Notes under the pieces: model-generated
The model's input: the letters and a program-made list of their open reading frames with translations, nothing else
What the model was told of the DNA's origin: nothing
The model's database searches: none
Assembly (NCBI GenBank): GCA_029641185.1
Contig: JAPWGK010000013.1
Span: 1,054,001 to 1,118,000, forward strand
Direction: 5' to 3'
Length of the DNA: 64,000 nucleotides
Origin: Pseudofabraea citricarpa
Taxonomy: Eukaryota; Ascomycota; Leotiomycetes; Helotiales; Dermateaceae
Made by a program: the position numbers and the translations under genes
Shown here: positions 24,601 to 35,022 of the stretch, piece by piece
How positions within the stretch are numbered: the first letter of the stretch is position 1
Layout: each line of letters begins with the position of its first letter

Positions 24601-24966
24601 ATCAACGTCCATCAATCCCATCCAAGTCTACATGTTCTGCTATATTTATCTCTGGATCCTCATAGTTGAGAGCCCGTAGAGCCTATTTTTCTTGGCCTCG
24701 AAGATCACATATGAACTTTTGGTGAGAAGGAGGCTTTATTCGACCGGCCTCACTGTCTCTTGGCGCATCTCACGATGTGTCAATGCCAGTTCCACATGGA
24801 ATAAACTCTGAAAAGAGGATACTCACAAGAGTCAGGTGGGTGCTTCTTTTCTAGAATGGCTGCATACTTAATGGCTTTCTCCTGCACCTCATGTGCTAGC
24901 CTTTCCTTGTGCTTGAATCCGAGTAAGACTCTGCAGACCCGAGATAGATAATACAGGCAAGAAGCG

Positions 24967-26184
24967 ATGGCTCCCACACTCTTTAAGCAAGCGCTCTCTC
25001 TAGCGTTCATTTCAAAAGCCGTCGCCCTGTCTAGCAATGTCTTCGTAAGTGCTTTCCTCCATTGACCCCTGAGCTGTCGCCTAACTTTTTACTTTGTATA
25101 GCGGTTCACACCAGAAGCCGTAGCCGACATCTCCGCCTTGAACACTTTCACCAGTGCCAATGCTACATCCGCGCAGTTCCATGTCTACGATGACTCGTTC
25201 CTGCCAATTCTCGGCGAGAACCCCACGCTGTCTATAATTGTCAACTCGGCCAATTCTAGTTTTCCGCAGTTCCACGAAGCCGCCGTCCTGCAGAGTTCCA
25301 ACCCACCAGTTCTTTTCGTCACCTCGAACCAGTACAACTTTACCGGCATTGACTCGCCCGACACGAACCAGAAGGCAGTGGTCATCTCGCGCGTCACTCA
25401 GGATGCCACGACTCAGCAATGGTCTGCAGAAATCATAAACCCCACAGGCACCACTGTGCGCTTGGCAAACGGCGGGACCGTGGATAAAGACGGCAGTTTG
25501 ATTATGTGTGCCCAAGGAGATCTGAAGAACGGCGGAGGACTTCTCAGAATCTCAGCCACGGTACCGTTCGCCGCAACCAATCTAATTAATAGCTATTTCG
25601 GTACGCCATTCAACAGCCCCAACGACGTTGTGAGGACTAGGGACGGGGCTCTATGGATGACGGATCCCCAGTTCGGCTTCTTGCAAAACATCAGACCTGC
25701 CGCACAGCTCCCGGCACACATCTATCGATGGGTGCCAGGCACAAATGATCTTCGTGTAGCCGTCGATGGTCTTCTGGCTCCCAACGGGATTGCTTTCTCT
25801 CCGGATGAGACGATTGCCTATATCACTGATACGGCCAAGAGCGCTGATGCTCCCACAGCACCGTCAGCAATCTACGCATTCGATGTGATCACCACCAACA
25901 ACCGACCCGTGCTTGCAAACAAACGCACATTTGCTATGCCCTCGACTGGCATTCCCGATGGCATCAAGACTGATGCAGCTGGAAACGTCTACTCCGGCTG
26001 CGGAGATGGCGTGAACGTATGGAGTCCTGCAGGCTTACTCATGGGCAAGATTGTCATTCCTGGTGGCGCGGCAAACTTCGCTCTGGGCCCAAATGGAATG
26101 GTTTTCCTCTTGAACGAGGATAAACTGTGGCTGGCGACTTTGCCTGGCTTGGTGCTTGCAGCTACTGGAATTGCAAGCAAATAG
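24967..26184 (+). CDS. Secreted SMP-30/gluconolactonase-like lactonase
   Basis: The protein belongs to the SMP-30/gluconolactonase/LRE-like beta-propeller family, divalent-metal enzymes that open sugar lactones; related fungal lactonohydrolases act on aldonate or aromatic lactones. Exons 24967-25044 and 25102-26184 give 386 residues. The first exon supplies a signal peptide (LALSFISKAVA-like: FKQALSLAFISKAVAL), which is why the upstream ATG was preferred over the one at 25138. Propeller motifs are FNSPNDVVRTRDGALWMTDP, LAPNGIAFSPDETIAYITDT and IPDGIKTDAAGNVYSGCGDG; the Asn of SPND, the Asn of APNG and the Asp of IPDG are the expected metal ligands. The size is typical of the fungal secreted forms. 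The exact lactone substrate is unknown. Confidence 0.9.
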
Positions 26185-26455
26185 AAGCTTTGCCAGTAGT
26201 TTTGCTTGCTCTTTTTGCATGTATATATTTTGAATATGAATTATTATGACATCAAAACGTATTTGGTCATCTGTGAACCGCATGACGCAGTTTCAAGGAG
26301 CCCGTTCATTGCCCGCCTAGGTACTTGATATATATGTGGTGGCATGGGTCCGTGAATGTGGGTGGCAGAAATATATTAGAATTCCAACTCGTGTAAGAGC
26401 GAATATTTTGAATTTGATCAAAATGGCTACAAGTGGTCATTATCATTCAGTCTTA

Positions 26456-27399
26456 TCAGTGGCCGCCTCTTCCTCTTCCTCTTCCTCGTCCACCCCTTCC
26501 GCCGCCTCTACCTCCTTTACCTGCAAAGGTCTTCTTCGGTCCCTCAATATCAAAGATATCCTTCTCGCTCAGTCTCAAAGTACCACCGGCAAACTTGCCC
26601 ACACCTGGAGCTCCAATACCTCTATCTCTTTGGCCATCCCTCTTGCCAGTCCCCGATTTGGAACCCAACTTCGCCTTCTCAAGAATAATACCATTCTCCT
26701 TGGCTTCTTTCCTTCTGGTGCTTTCTTTTTCGTTCTGCTTGGAAATAATACCTTTGCGATGAGACATGGGCATTTTCTCTTGCTTCATTATAGATGTCTT
26801 TGATCCGAGCGCCTGCATTCGAAGATCTGTAGCTTTATGCCTGTTCTTTCCACTAGATGTAGGATTCGATGCCGAGTCGAGGAGATGTGACTCTGCCAAC
26901 AATCGCTGTAGTGCTAAATCTTTCTTGAGGTTTGCCGTCTCGGAATCATCGTCATCTACAATTGCTGCGCCAGCTTTGTCGCGGAGGAGGGGAACGTCTG
27001 CGTCGCTTTTGGGAGGTTTCGAACTCTGTTTATCTTGTTAGAGAGCCTCGTTTGAGAAGTCTGAAGCAAGCATACCATAAAGGCTTTGAGTTGTTCTTTC
27101 GACATGGCCGCTATGCGTGTTTGCGCATCTATATGTTCGACCACTTGAACGGCATCCTCCTCTTCCTCTGAAAGCCCTTCCCAGTCAGATTCCTCGTCCT
27201 CTTCATCTTCTGGAGTCTCTTCCACCACCTTCACACGCTTCTGAACCTCTGGCAATGGCTTGAATCGCGCCTCGAAATGCCTTTTGAAGATAGCCTGCGC
27301 GTCCTCCCAGGCGGGGTCGGGTTCCTCACTGGCTTCTTTTTGAGTCTGCTTGACTACCTCCGGCGCGCGTCTCTTTCTCTTCCCTAAAGCTGTAGACAT
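26456..27399 (-). CDS. FAF1: Forty-S assembly factor FAF1-type ribosome biogenesis protein
   Basis: The protein resembles yeast Faf1, a nucleolar factor needed for pre-rRNA cleavage and 40S assembly. Two exons (27399-27076, 27025-26456) join in phase to 297 residues. It starts with a basic patch (GKRKRRAPEVVKQ), followed by an acidic stretch at 70-90 (EDEEDEESDWEGLSEEEED). The recognisable core is in the C-terminal half: MSHRKGIISKQNEKESTRRK and GIGAPGVGKFAGGTLRLSEK, then DIFDIEGPK. It ends in an RGG tail (GRGGRGRGRGRGG). The gene is divergent from HIS6 with only 167 bp between the two start codons. The identification rests on the conserved C-terminal block; the rest of the family is poorly conserved. 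Confidence 0.82.
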
Positions 27400-27566
27400 C
27401 GTGACGTTATGAATTGTGGAGGGCGAGATGTGACGGCGTCTCGCCAAACAAAAAAAATGTTCGAGAGCATCATCATCGCCAGGGAAAAAATGGCGGGGCA
27501 GTCCCGCGCGCCCGCACACGACGTCTCCCCAAACCTCACTCAGTGCTCCTCCTCCGCCCAGCAACC
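27400..27566. promoter_or_regulatory. Shared divergent promoter, FAF1 / HIS6
   Basis: The start codons of FAF1 (-) and HIS6 (+) are separated by 167 bp, so both promoters and leaders must lie here. The stretch has a run of seven A near 27449 and no clear TATA box, as is common for constitutive fungal genes. Confidence 0.6.
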
Positions 27567-28469
27567 ATGACGAAATTCCGACCTTGTATAGACCTGCATT
27601 CGGGCCAGGTCAAGCAGATTGTCGGCGGAACTTTAACTACTGCCGCCGCAGACTTGAAGACGAATTATGTTTCGAAACTACCCGCTGGGCATTTTGGAAA
27701 GCTATACAAGGACAATGGTCTGGAGGGCGCGCATGTTATTATGCTAGGCCCTGGGAATGAGGATGCAGCAAAGGAAGCTCTTGCAGCTTGGGAAGGAGGC
27801 TTGCAAGTTGGGGGAGGTATTACAGATCAGAATGCGAAGCAATGGATTGAGTGGGGTGCGGACAAGGTATGCCATACGCTCTGAGCAATTGCATTGTCTC
27901 GTGCACATTCTTTACTTCCTAGAGCAAGTAACTGATTGGAGTAGTAGGTGATCATCACTTCCTTCCTCTTTCCTTCAGGCAAGTTCTCGCAAGAACGTCT
28001 CGAAGCTGTTCTGGCAGCACTTGGTGGTGACAAGGACAAGTTGGTCATTGACCTTAGCTGTCGAAAGAAGGACAATACTTGGTTTGTGGCCATGAACAAA
28101 TGGCAGACGCTCACCGATATGGAAGTAAATGAGAGTGAGTAATTTGCTTTCAAACTTCAGCAATTTCTGACAGGAATACTAGCATCAATCAAGTCTCTCG
28201 AGCCATATTGTTCCGAGTTCCTAATCCACGCTGCAGACAACGAAGGTCTGCAAAAAGGCATAGATGAGCAGCTAGTAGAGAAGTTGGCACAGTGGTGTAG
28301 TATCCCTGTGACCTATGCTGGCGGCGGAAGAAATCTAGAGGATTTAGAGCATGTCAAGAGACTCAGTAGTGGACGAGTTGATCTCACTATCGGCAGTGCA
28401 CTTGATGTCTTTGGTGGATCTGGTGTCACCTTTGATGATTGTGTAAAGTGGAATCAGAAACAGAAGTAA
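27567..28469 (+). CDS. HIS6: ProFAR isomerase (histidine biosynthesis, fourth step)
   Basis: HIS6 converts ProFAR (5'-ProFAR) to PRFAR in histidine synthesis; it is a cytosolic beta-alpha barrel. Exons 27567-27866, 27948-28134 and 28183-28469 join in phase to 257 residues, the usual eukaryotic length. The first strand carries [18 protein letters not shown] with the catalytic Asp in CIDLHSG. The phosphate-binding loops are seen in LQVGGGIT and, near the end, [13 protein letters not shown] and [24 protein letters not shown] holds the central strand. The second exon begins directly at a TAG acceptor (KVIITSFLF). No anomalies were seen. Confidence 0.97.
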
Positions 28470-29806
28470 ATAAAAACCAAAGTACAAGATCGAGTGGCCT
28501 TAAGTTTTACTTATTTGGCCACACTCCTGCACATTTTCAACTCTTGTCGTTCTGAGTGTATCACGGGCATTACAGTTACGAGATGGGGCTCTTGGCAGGT
28601 TTCAGAAAACTTTTAACTCAAATCACGTTATGGATACAATGCTGGTGTCATACCTGCGTTTTCTCCTACGCCGTAACTTGATTCTATCCAAGTTCGGCCA
28701 TTCTGCAGTTTATTGTCTTTAAGTTGCCTGTTGACTGTCATAACGTTGGGTGTTTTCTTTTATCATATTTAGCTCATATAACACGATACTGAGCTTTATA
28801 TATATTGGCATTAGTTATACTTTTCAATAACTGAGTCTAAAGTAGCCTGCACCAAGCTTTCCCTTTGGTCTCGGATATCTTCCACTTCGGACATTTTCTT
28901 CTTGGGAGTCAAAAGCCTGTAGCATATGAGACTGTGTTGAATACTTTGTTGTTAATACCGTGGAAGAGCTTAGTTGAGACAATGCTAGCGTGTTTGAAGA
29001 GCCACTTGAGGCGAAGATGGTTGTGGCAAGGACTTTTGTCAAGAAGTCTGGTAACCATATATAAATTTCACAACATAAACAATCTACCTAGGTACTTACT
29101 TATGTTATAATTTATTCTTTGCTGAGGCCAGTCTTATGACATCTTTTTTTCCTGTTCAACTCAACTCACCGAAAACCAATCTTGATAAAAGATCTAACTC
29201 ATTGGATTTGGCTAAGCCGGCTCCGGAACTAATGTGCTGAAGGCAGACATGGTCGGTGATTAGTCAAAGTGCACTCACTAGCTTGGGTACAAGAGATAGA
29301 AAGCTGGAGTTTAATTGAGTTTCTAGTATATTCTGGACTGCGATATTCTTTGCAAGACCTCAGAGTTGATACATATATATGCATAAGAATTGAAATATTA
29401 AGCCGCTCGTCAAAAGCAATTTTCTACGAAAAATTTAACAGGCAAAGCGGACTAAATACTTGAAATTTGCAACAATTTTCGCCTACAACGTGCAATTAAT
29501 CTAGCGACCACTTGCGAGGCAGGATGGCCTGCCATACTTCTGCTCGCCTAAACCTTCAAGTCTAAGCTACGCCTGCAGATGATTCCAGGAGAATTCACTA
29601 TCACCACTACCAATTCCTCTATTGCTCTGCGGGAATTCTGAGCCATGGTAGCCCTTCACTAAACACCAAGCTACTTAACACACACATCTTCCATCTAGGT
29701 AGCAGCAACCATGCACCCTATGAGAAGACGATCTAACGAAGCTTAGTTTCTCTTGCAGCCCTAACGTAAACCAATCCTGAATGTAGGACAGAGTTTGGTC
29801 TCCACC
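28470..29806. other. AT-rich intergenic region, 1.3 kb
   Basis: This is visibly AT-rich, with no open frame worth supporting. It contains the 3' flank of HIS6 and the presumed promoter of the coiled-coil gene at 29807. Confidence 0.45.
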
Positions 29807-31185
29807 ATGTATCGCATGACTCTGACTCAACTAGAGGAGCACCGCCAGAGGATCGTGGCAGAAGTGCACCTTTTAGACTGGGAGATTGAAATTAGGAAAA
29901 AAGAGGAGCACTTGAGAACCGACATATCTCAAGCCGAAAATCTTCTGAAGGATATCAACAAAGCACATCAAGCCGCTAAAGATCTCGAAACAGCAGTCAG
30001 AAACACTGTAGAGATCGATACACTCAGAGATTATCAAGAGATCTACCACGATACACTGCAAGAGGTTCTGCGGGTCAAATCAATCTATACAGCCCTTGTG
30101 GATGACGATTCAATCGACTGTTTCGTACGACTTGATAAAATTTGCAATGTCATCATCTCAGAAGAGTCTGCGGAGGCGGTCATGCAGAAGCTGTCAACCA
30201 TCCCGGAAGCATATACCTTCGTCGAAAACTTTGAACTCCAACTGTTGGTGGCATTGAATAATCTAGTTCTTGAGAAGATCAAGCTCTGCGGTACGCAAAC
30301 CAACCATCTCATGGCAGTCGACAAGTTCTATCAATCCTTCCCAGCCGAAACAGCAAAGGACGAGCAAGCTAAACTTGAAACCGAAAATGATCTTCTCTAT
30401 ATCAAATGCCGGGAACAAGAGGAGAAGGTATCTGAGCTGGAGGAAGCAATCAACACTTTGTGCATCGGCCACCATGATGAATCCGAGAACCTTCAAGCTC
30501 AGCTAGGAGACATAAAAAGTCGTACGCCCCTCTTTAATATTGGCTCTCGTGTACGCATTAGAGATATGGTTCAAAAAGGACGGGGTCTTGGCATCACCTT
30601 GCCTGAGAGTTCCTTGAAGATCAGTGTAGGCAATTATGCTGCACATGCTGCAGCCCCGATTGCCGACGCTACTCTGGCTCTCTTCCATACTCCCGAGCAA
30701 ACTTCCATCCATCTTAAAGAGGTTTTTGAAGCATTGTATGGTGTCTCGGCGGAATATTTATGGGCGCAGAAAAGGTCGTACAAAGTCATAAATCTCTGTC
30801 GTTGGTATTCCGACATCAAGCTGTGGGGAATAGAAGGAACTACAAACCCTTGTAAGGCCAAAGAATTCATGGATGACGTGCAAAAGGTCATCAGAGAAAT
30901 CGAGAGGAAGCAGAAGCACGATTTAGGTACGCTAATATCTCTTTGATTAGCATGTATGGTGCAAGAGGTTTGAGACATTATTCATCCTATTGGAATCTCT
31001 CAACTCTTCTTGAATCGTGCCCAAACCCTCCTCAAACTTTCTAGAGCAATCAGTGCTAACGTTAAGGTCCTATAACTTTAGGCGGCGGAATTCAAGAGTC
31101 ACTTAAAACCATTAGACGACTGAGAAAGGAGCACAAAGAGGCAGCAATTAAACATGAAGAATTTCGGCTGACTGGGAGACGGTGA
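29807..31185 (+). CDS. Orphan coiled-coil protein A
   Basis: I do not recognise this protein. The ATG at 29807 sits in a good context (CCACCATG). Exon 29807-30926 reads into a GTACGC donor; exon 31082-31185 follows a TATAACTTTAG acceptor and ends in EFRLTGRR, giving 407 residues. Reading without splicing would stop about eight codons after the donor. Residues 5-75 are a charged coiled coil (EEHRQRIVAEVHLLDWEIEI), and a second helix lies around 190-235 (EEKVSELEEAINTL). Between and after them are Leu/Ile-rich segments (VENFELQLLVALNNLVLEKI, AAPIADATLALFHTPEQ) and a WY segment (LCRWYSDIKLWGIEG). No signal peptide or membrane segment is present. It lies alone in AT-rich DNA. It could be a lineage-specific gene. 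Confidence 0.65.
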
Positions 31186-33198
31186 TGCACACTCAAATTC
31201 CAGGTAAAATTTCAAACCCTAGATTGAGTTAAAGATGTACAGTGGTTGATCATCAAGCTCTAGTCAACCGGTCGCTGAAGAAGAGAGAACCATTACTTTG
31301 TGCATACCAAGACGGAGTTGCAAATAACAACAGTCGCGGCATGCTTTTTCGTTCCCCACATTTGTAGATAATTCTTGAGGATTTCATAACTCCGAGCTAG
31401 AAGATGGCTCTCAACACAAGTACAGATACATTCACTGGAAGAACGATTTATTCGTTTCACATTTATAATAAATGACACGTGAAATACATAAGTGCTATTC
31501 CCATGCAAGACACAGTCAATTTTTTATGTTTGGATATCATGTCTCTACGTAGACCAAATTCAGAAGTGACATTTGAATTCTGGAGCCCTCTTTTACCCAG
31601 GGTTCAAACTCTCAGTGATACCCAATCCATCACCGGCCCCCTTTCCACAAAGTCAAATTGAAGAACCAATTTCCAGAGATTAGTTGTTTTTAACTTTGCA
31701 GGGTCGAGAGCGAATTACTTAGCGGGTTTGATAGAACTAGGAAGAGTTAGATTTCTCTATTGAACTTCTGCAATCTGTGTGGGAGGGTTTAATATGAGGT
31801 GGGCAGAAGATGTTAAAATGGTTCTACCGAGACCCTAGCAACTTCCGTCGCTTGTAAGCGAGTATTTCTCCAGAAGATGGAGTTTGCCGCGCCCGTTGCC
31901 TCACACTGCCACAGCAGAGATTTGGTAAAGGAAACATCGAATATTCTTTCATGTTATAGGAGATATTTCACCCCAAGATAGCTGGTGGATAAATTGTAAC
32001 ATGATTGGCTGGGGATCAACAGTACCTTCTAGGTCACCGAAAATTCTTATCTGCCTTACATCTTATCTTCTACTCATCCTTTGATGAGGTATGCTCAGTT
32101 TCTGGGCTTCTACTGTGATGCTTCAAGGCCATGTGCCCTCTGAACTGGCCCCTCCGACCCTCCTAAAATGCCTAACCTAATGTGCAAAGTATTAGGATCT
32201 CAAGTGGTATCTGCGCGCCAAGTCCCATAGCCGTAGTATAGTTTCACTTGTAGAACTACCCCGTGAAGTCGAAGAATATACATAATTTTGGCCGCGGTCT
32301 ACTAAACTTACTATCTATAGGAAGCGCTCATGGCTGATTGTTGGTGATGTAGCTTTTTAGTAGTACGCCATTAAAATTCAGGTCCTTGGCTATCATCTTA
32401 GCAGGAAAATTGCGCCTGTTGAATAAAACTGTACCTCCTATGTACATCCATGAAATCTAGGATTTTAGTGCGACAACGGTGTAAACATAACTTAGTATAT
32501 CGGTCCTCAGAAGATGCCATTTAAACAAGGCGAAGCATGTAGCACAGAGGATTGTTTTCTACCTTGTCAACAGGAACGTACATTGAAGCTTGGATTTTTA
32601 TCATTCAGAGAAGCGATGTTTTATTACAGGTCTGGAATCATGACTACACGACGTATCTGGTCTCAGTGTGCTGGCTCCAGCTTTCAAGAACAACCATACA
32701 TCCCCCCACTCCTTCTCCAACACCCAAACAGCAATCTAACCAGCAATACCTGTATCGTCAAGTCTTTCCCTCAGATACCTGAAGCACTTCGACGAACCTT
32801 TCCAAGTGATTAGGAATCCTCATTGGCCCTGCATCCCAACGTCCACTCGTCCTTCAATGAATCATACAACTCATACACGTAATCAAGGCTCCTCACTCGT
32901 GCATCATCGAAAATAACATCCTAGCTTGTCATCTTCCCAAGCATATTCTGGAATTATGTGTGGTTGAGGGTAGCATGTCCCGTGATCATTTGCGAGTTCT
33001 TCTTGGATTTTGATGCCAGGGTGGTGATGTAATAAATCAGACCTCGGAAGATGGTGCTGGCATGAGATGAGTTGTGCGTTCCTTGATAAGCAAAAGTCTC
33101 GAGGTCTCTTCTCCAACTGATTATGTCCGAGAACATCATGGAATCCCTATGTTCCCAGACAAACTCTTGGGGGAATCCATAGTAGATGAGATATTGAG
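31186..33198. other. AT-rich intergenic region, 2 kb
   Basis: No gene is supported. A frame of about 90 codons on the minus strand runs from about 33245 into this region, ending near 32954 (contains WRRDLETFAYQGTHN and FRGLIYYITTLASKSKK). It overlaps the end of coiled-coil protein B in another frame and has no recognisable family. The rest shows only short open frames. Confidence 0.4.
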
Positions 33199-33963
33199 CT
33201 ATTCTGATCCAAAATCCGCTGGCTTCGAGTCGATACGATCAGATATGACTTTGTCGTTAAGTTTCGAATTCTTATCTAGCAAGCGTGTAATCTCTTTCGC
33301 CTGGGATCGGACTGTTTGCCGACAACGTGCCAAAGCAGCTTCGAGTGTCGCAAGCTTCTGACTGTTTTCCTGGTTGTTGCGGGTATTGCACACGTCGTTT
33401 TGCTTCCACTCCTTGCGCCATAATTTCTTCGCGTCAACTATACGCTTTTGCAGCTGAGCACTCTCAACCTCACTTCGTGTGATTTCCTCATCAAGAGTCG
33501 AAGCCTTCGATCTCAATCCCTCTGCCTTAGTCTCATGTAACTTTAAATCCTCGAGAACGAGAAGTGATTCGATCAAACGATCATTCGAAGTGATCCGCCG
33601 ACTGTATACGGCATTCGAAGCTCGCAAGAAGTCGGTCTCAGCAGCTATAGACTTGAAGGATCCAGCCGAATCTGCAGTCTGGGCCTTTTGCTCGTCGAGA
33701 GCCAGAATATCTGCCGTTAACTGGTCTTCCGCTAACTGCCATTCACTCAACATTGACTGATGCCGTGCGCTAAGGTCCTCTATTTGACTGGTAAGCAGAT
33801 CGATACTGGGTATCAAGTTGTCGCGTGCCTTGATTTGTTGTTGGAGTCCATCGTTGCATTCTTTGATGCTCTTCCTCAACTGTAGAACTGGCTCGAAAAT
33901 ATTTGTCCAGTTCTTCAGTCTCTCGAGCTCAACCTCGAAATTGAGGTTAGTATCGATCGCCAT
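33199..33963 (-). CDS. Orphan coiled-coil protein B
   Basis: I do not recognise this protein. The single exon encodes 254 residues from the ATG at 33963 (MAIDTNLNFEVELERLKNW); the open frame extends further upstream to 34188, but that part looks like leader sequence. Nearly the whole protein is predicted by eye to be helical, with heptad-like spacing in LQQQIKARDNLIPSIDLLTS, TLDEEITRSEVESAQLQKRI and ARCRQTVRSQAKEITRLLDK. It is rich in Glu, Lys, Gln, Ser and Leu, has no membrane segment, and contains no zinc or nucleotide motif. It resembles structural coiled-coil proteins in composition only. Together with protein A it occupies a gene-poor island. Confidence 0.6.
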   Translation of the reverse strand: MAIDTNLNFEVELERLKNWTNIFEPVLQLRKSIKECNDGLQQQIKARDNLIPSIDLLTSQIEDLSARHQSMLSEWQLAEDQLTADILALDEQKAQTADSAGSFKSIAAETDFLRASNAVYSRRITSNDRLIESLLVLEDLKLHETKAEGLRSKASTLDEEITRSEVESAQLQKRIVDAKKLWRKEWKQNDVCNTRNNQENSQKLATLEAALARCRQTVRSQAKEITRLLDKNSKLNDKVISDRIDSKPADFGSE

Positions 33964-35022
33964 GGCGGTTATCGTAGGCCGAGCTGGACGTCGAGTAGGA
34001 GTGGTAGGTGGTATGTAGTGGTAGGTGGTAACAATCTTTATTCGGCTCGATGTTTTGTCATTAAAGACAGAGGATGGTGTTTTTGTGGTTATCAGAAGAT
34101 TTAAGATAGGGCACCATAATTTGGTGAATGTAGCGCCTATTCCCATATCGAAGCTATAGCTTGATAAGAAGACATTTAGCAGTCCCACTTACCACTGTGT
34201 GTCGGCTGATGACATTCACCAAAGAATTAGGCTGCCATATCTGTTGAAAGCCTTCACTGTACATTCTTTGTTACAAAGATATACATGCGCTTAATCACAT
34301 ACTATTTCTCCATAGTTCCATTCCATTGAGCCTAAGCTAGGCACAGCCTGTCGTTTGACAGTGAAACCATAACTCTTTCATATGTAAAGTAGTTGCACCA
34401 TTTTACCCATGATATCCCAAATTGGCATTTCACAAGACCTACTCATAGTGCCATCATCTTGCAATGTGCATCAGACAAATTTGACCAACAATTCGAAGAC
34501 CTTGTTAAACTCTTAACAGACCAAGGGCATGCTGTGCTAGGAGCACCAATAGGAGACTGGATCAATCTAAAACGGAAATGAGATATGTAGTCCGAACAAT
34601 TTCACCACTGCATGGTAACTTCTGCCATGAGATGGCGAACTCTTGCCCACCATCTTTAGTAAAAATTGTATATCAGATATCGTGGTTTGAAATTTGTGAT
34701 GGTATTCTTGTGCCATCTACATGATCTTGTAATGTCATTCATCTTGATGCTTGAAGATCAGATGAGGAGAGTTTCTCTAATGCAACCAAAGCTACCACCC
34801 ACGAAAAAGAGACTAACGGACAACGCTTGCCACCCAGATGGTATCCCATGCCCCATGAAATCCCTGGTATCATCCCAAATACAAAAGAAATGCGCCTGGA
34901 GCAAACGCTCAACTAATTGCGTCTAAAGGCAGAATATGATGTATCCACGTAACCACGTTATGTCATCAAAGAGAAAGGCCACTATTGACCTACGTTGAAA
35001 AAAGAAATAAGTTGAAAGAGAA
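33964..35022. other. AT-rich intergenic region, 1 kb
   Basis: The stretch up to about 34188 is presumed leader of coiled-coil protein B. Beyond that only short open frames were seen, and no gene, repeat or RNA was recognised. Confidence 0.4.

Larger units (their letters stand above)
18642..24966. other. Gene-poor stretch, 6.3 kb
   Basis: No gene that I can support is present. From 18.6 to about 21.8 kb the DNA is GC-balanced and contains several short tandem repeats (listed separately) and many overlapping open frames on both strands, the longest 342 codons at 19774-20802 (-), none with recognisable content. From about 23.2 to 23.9 kb it becomes visibly AT-rich. Minus-strand open frames at 24381-24605, 24135-24371 and 23899-24111 follow one another, but no splice model joins them convincingly. 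The end next to 24967 must contain the promoter of the SMP-30-like gene. Confidence 0.45.
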
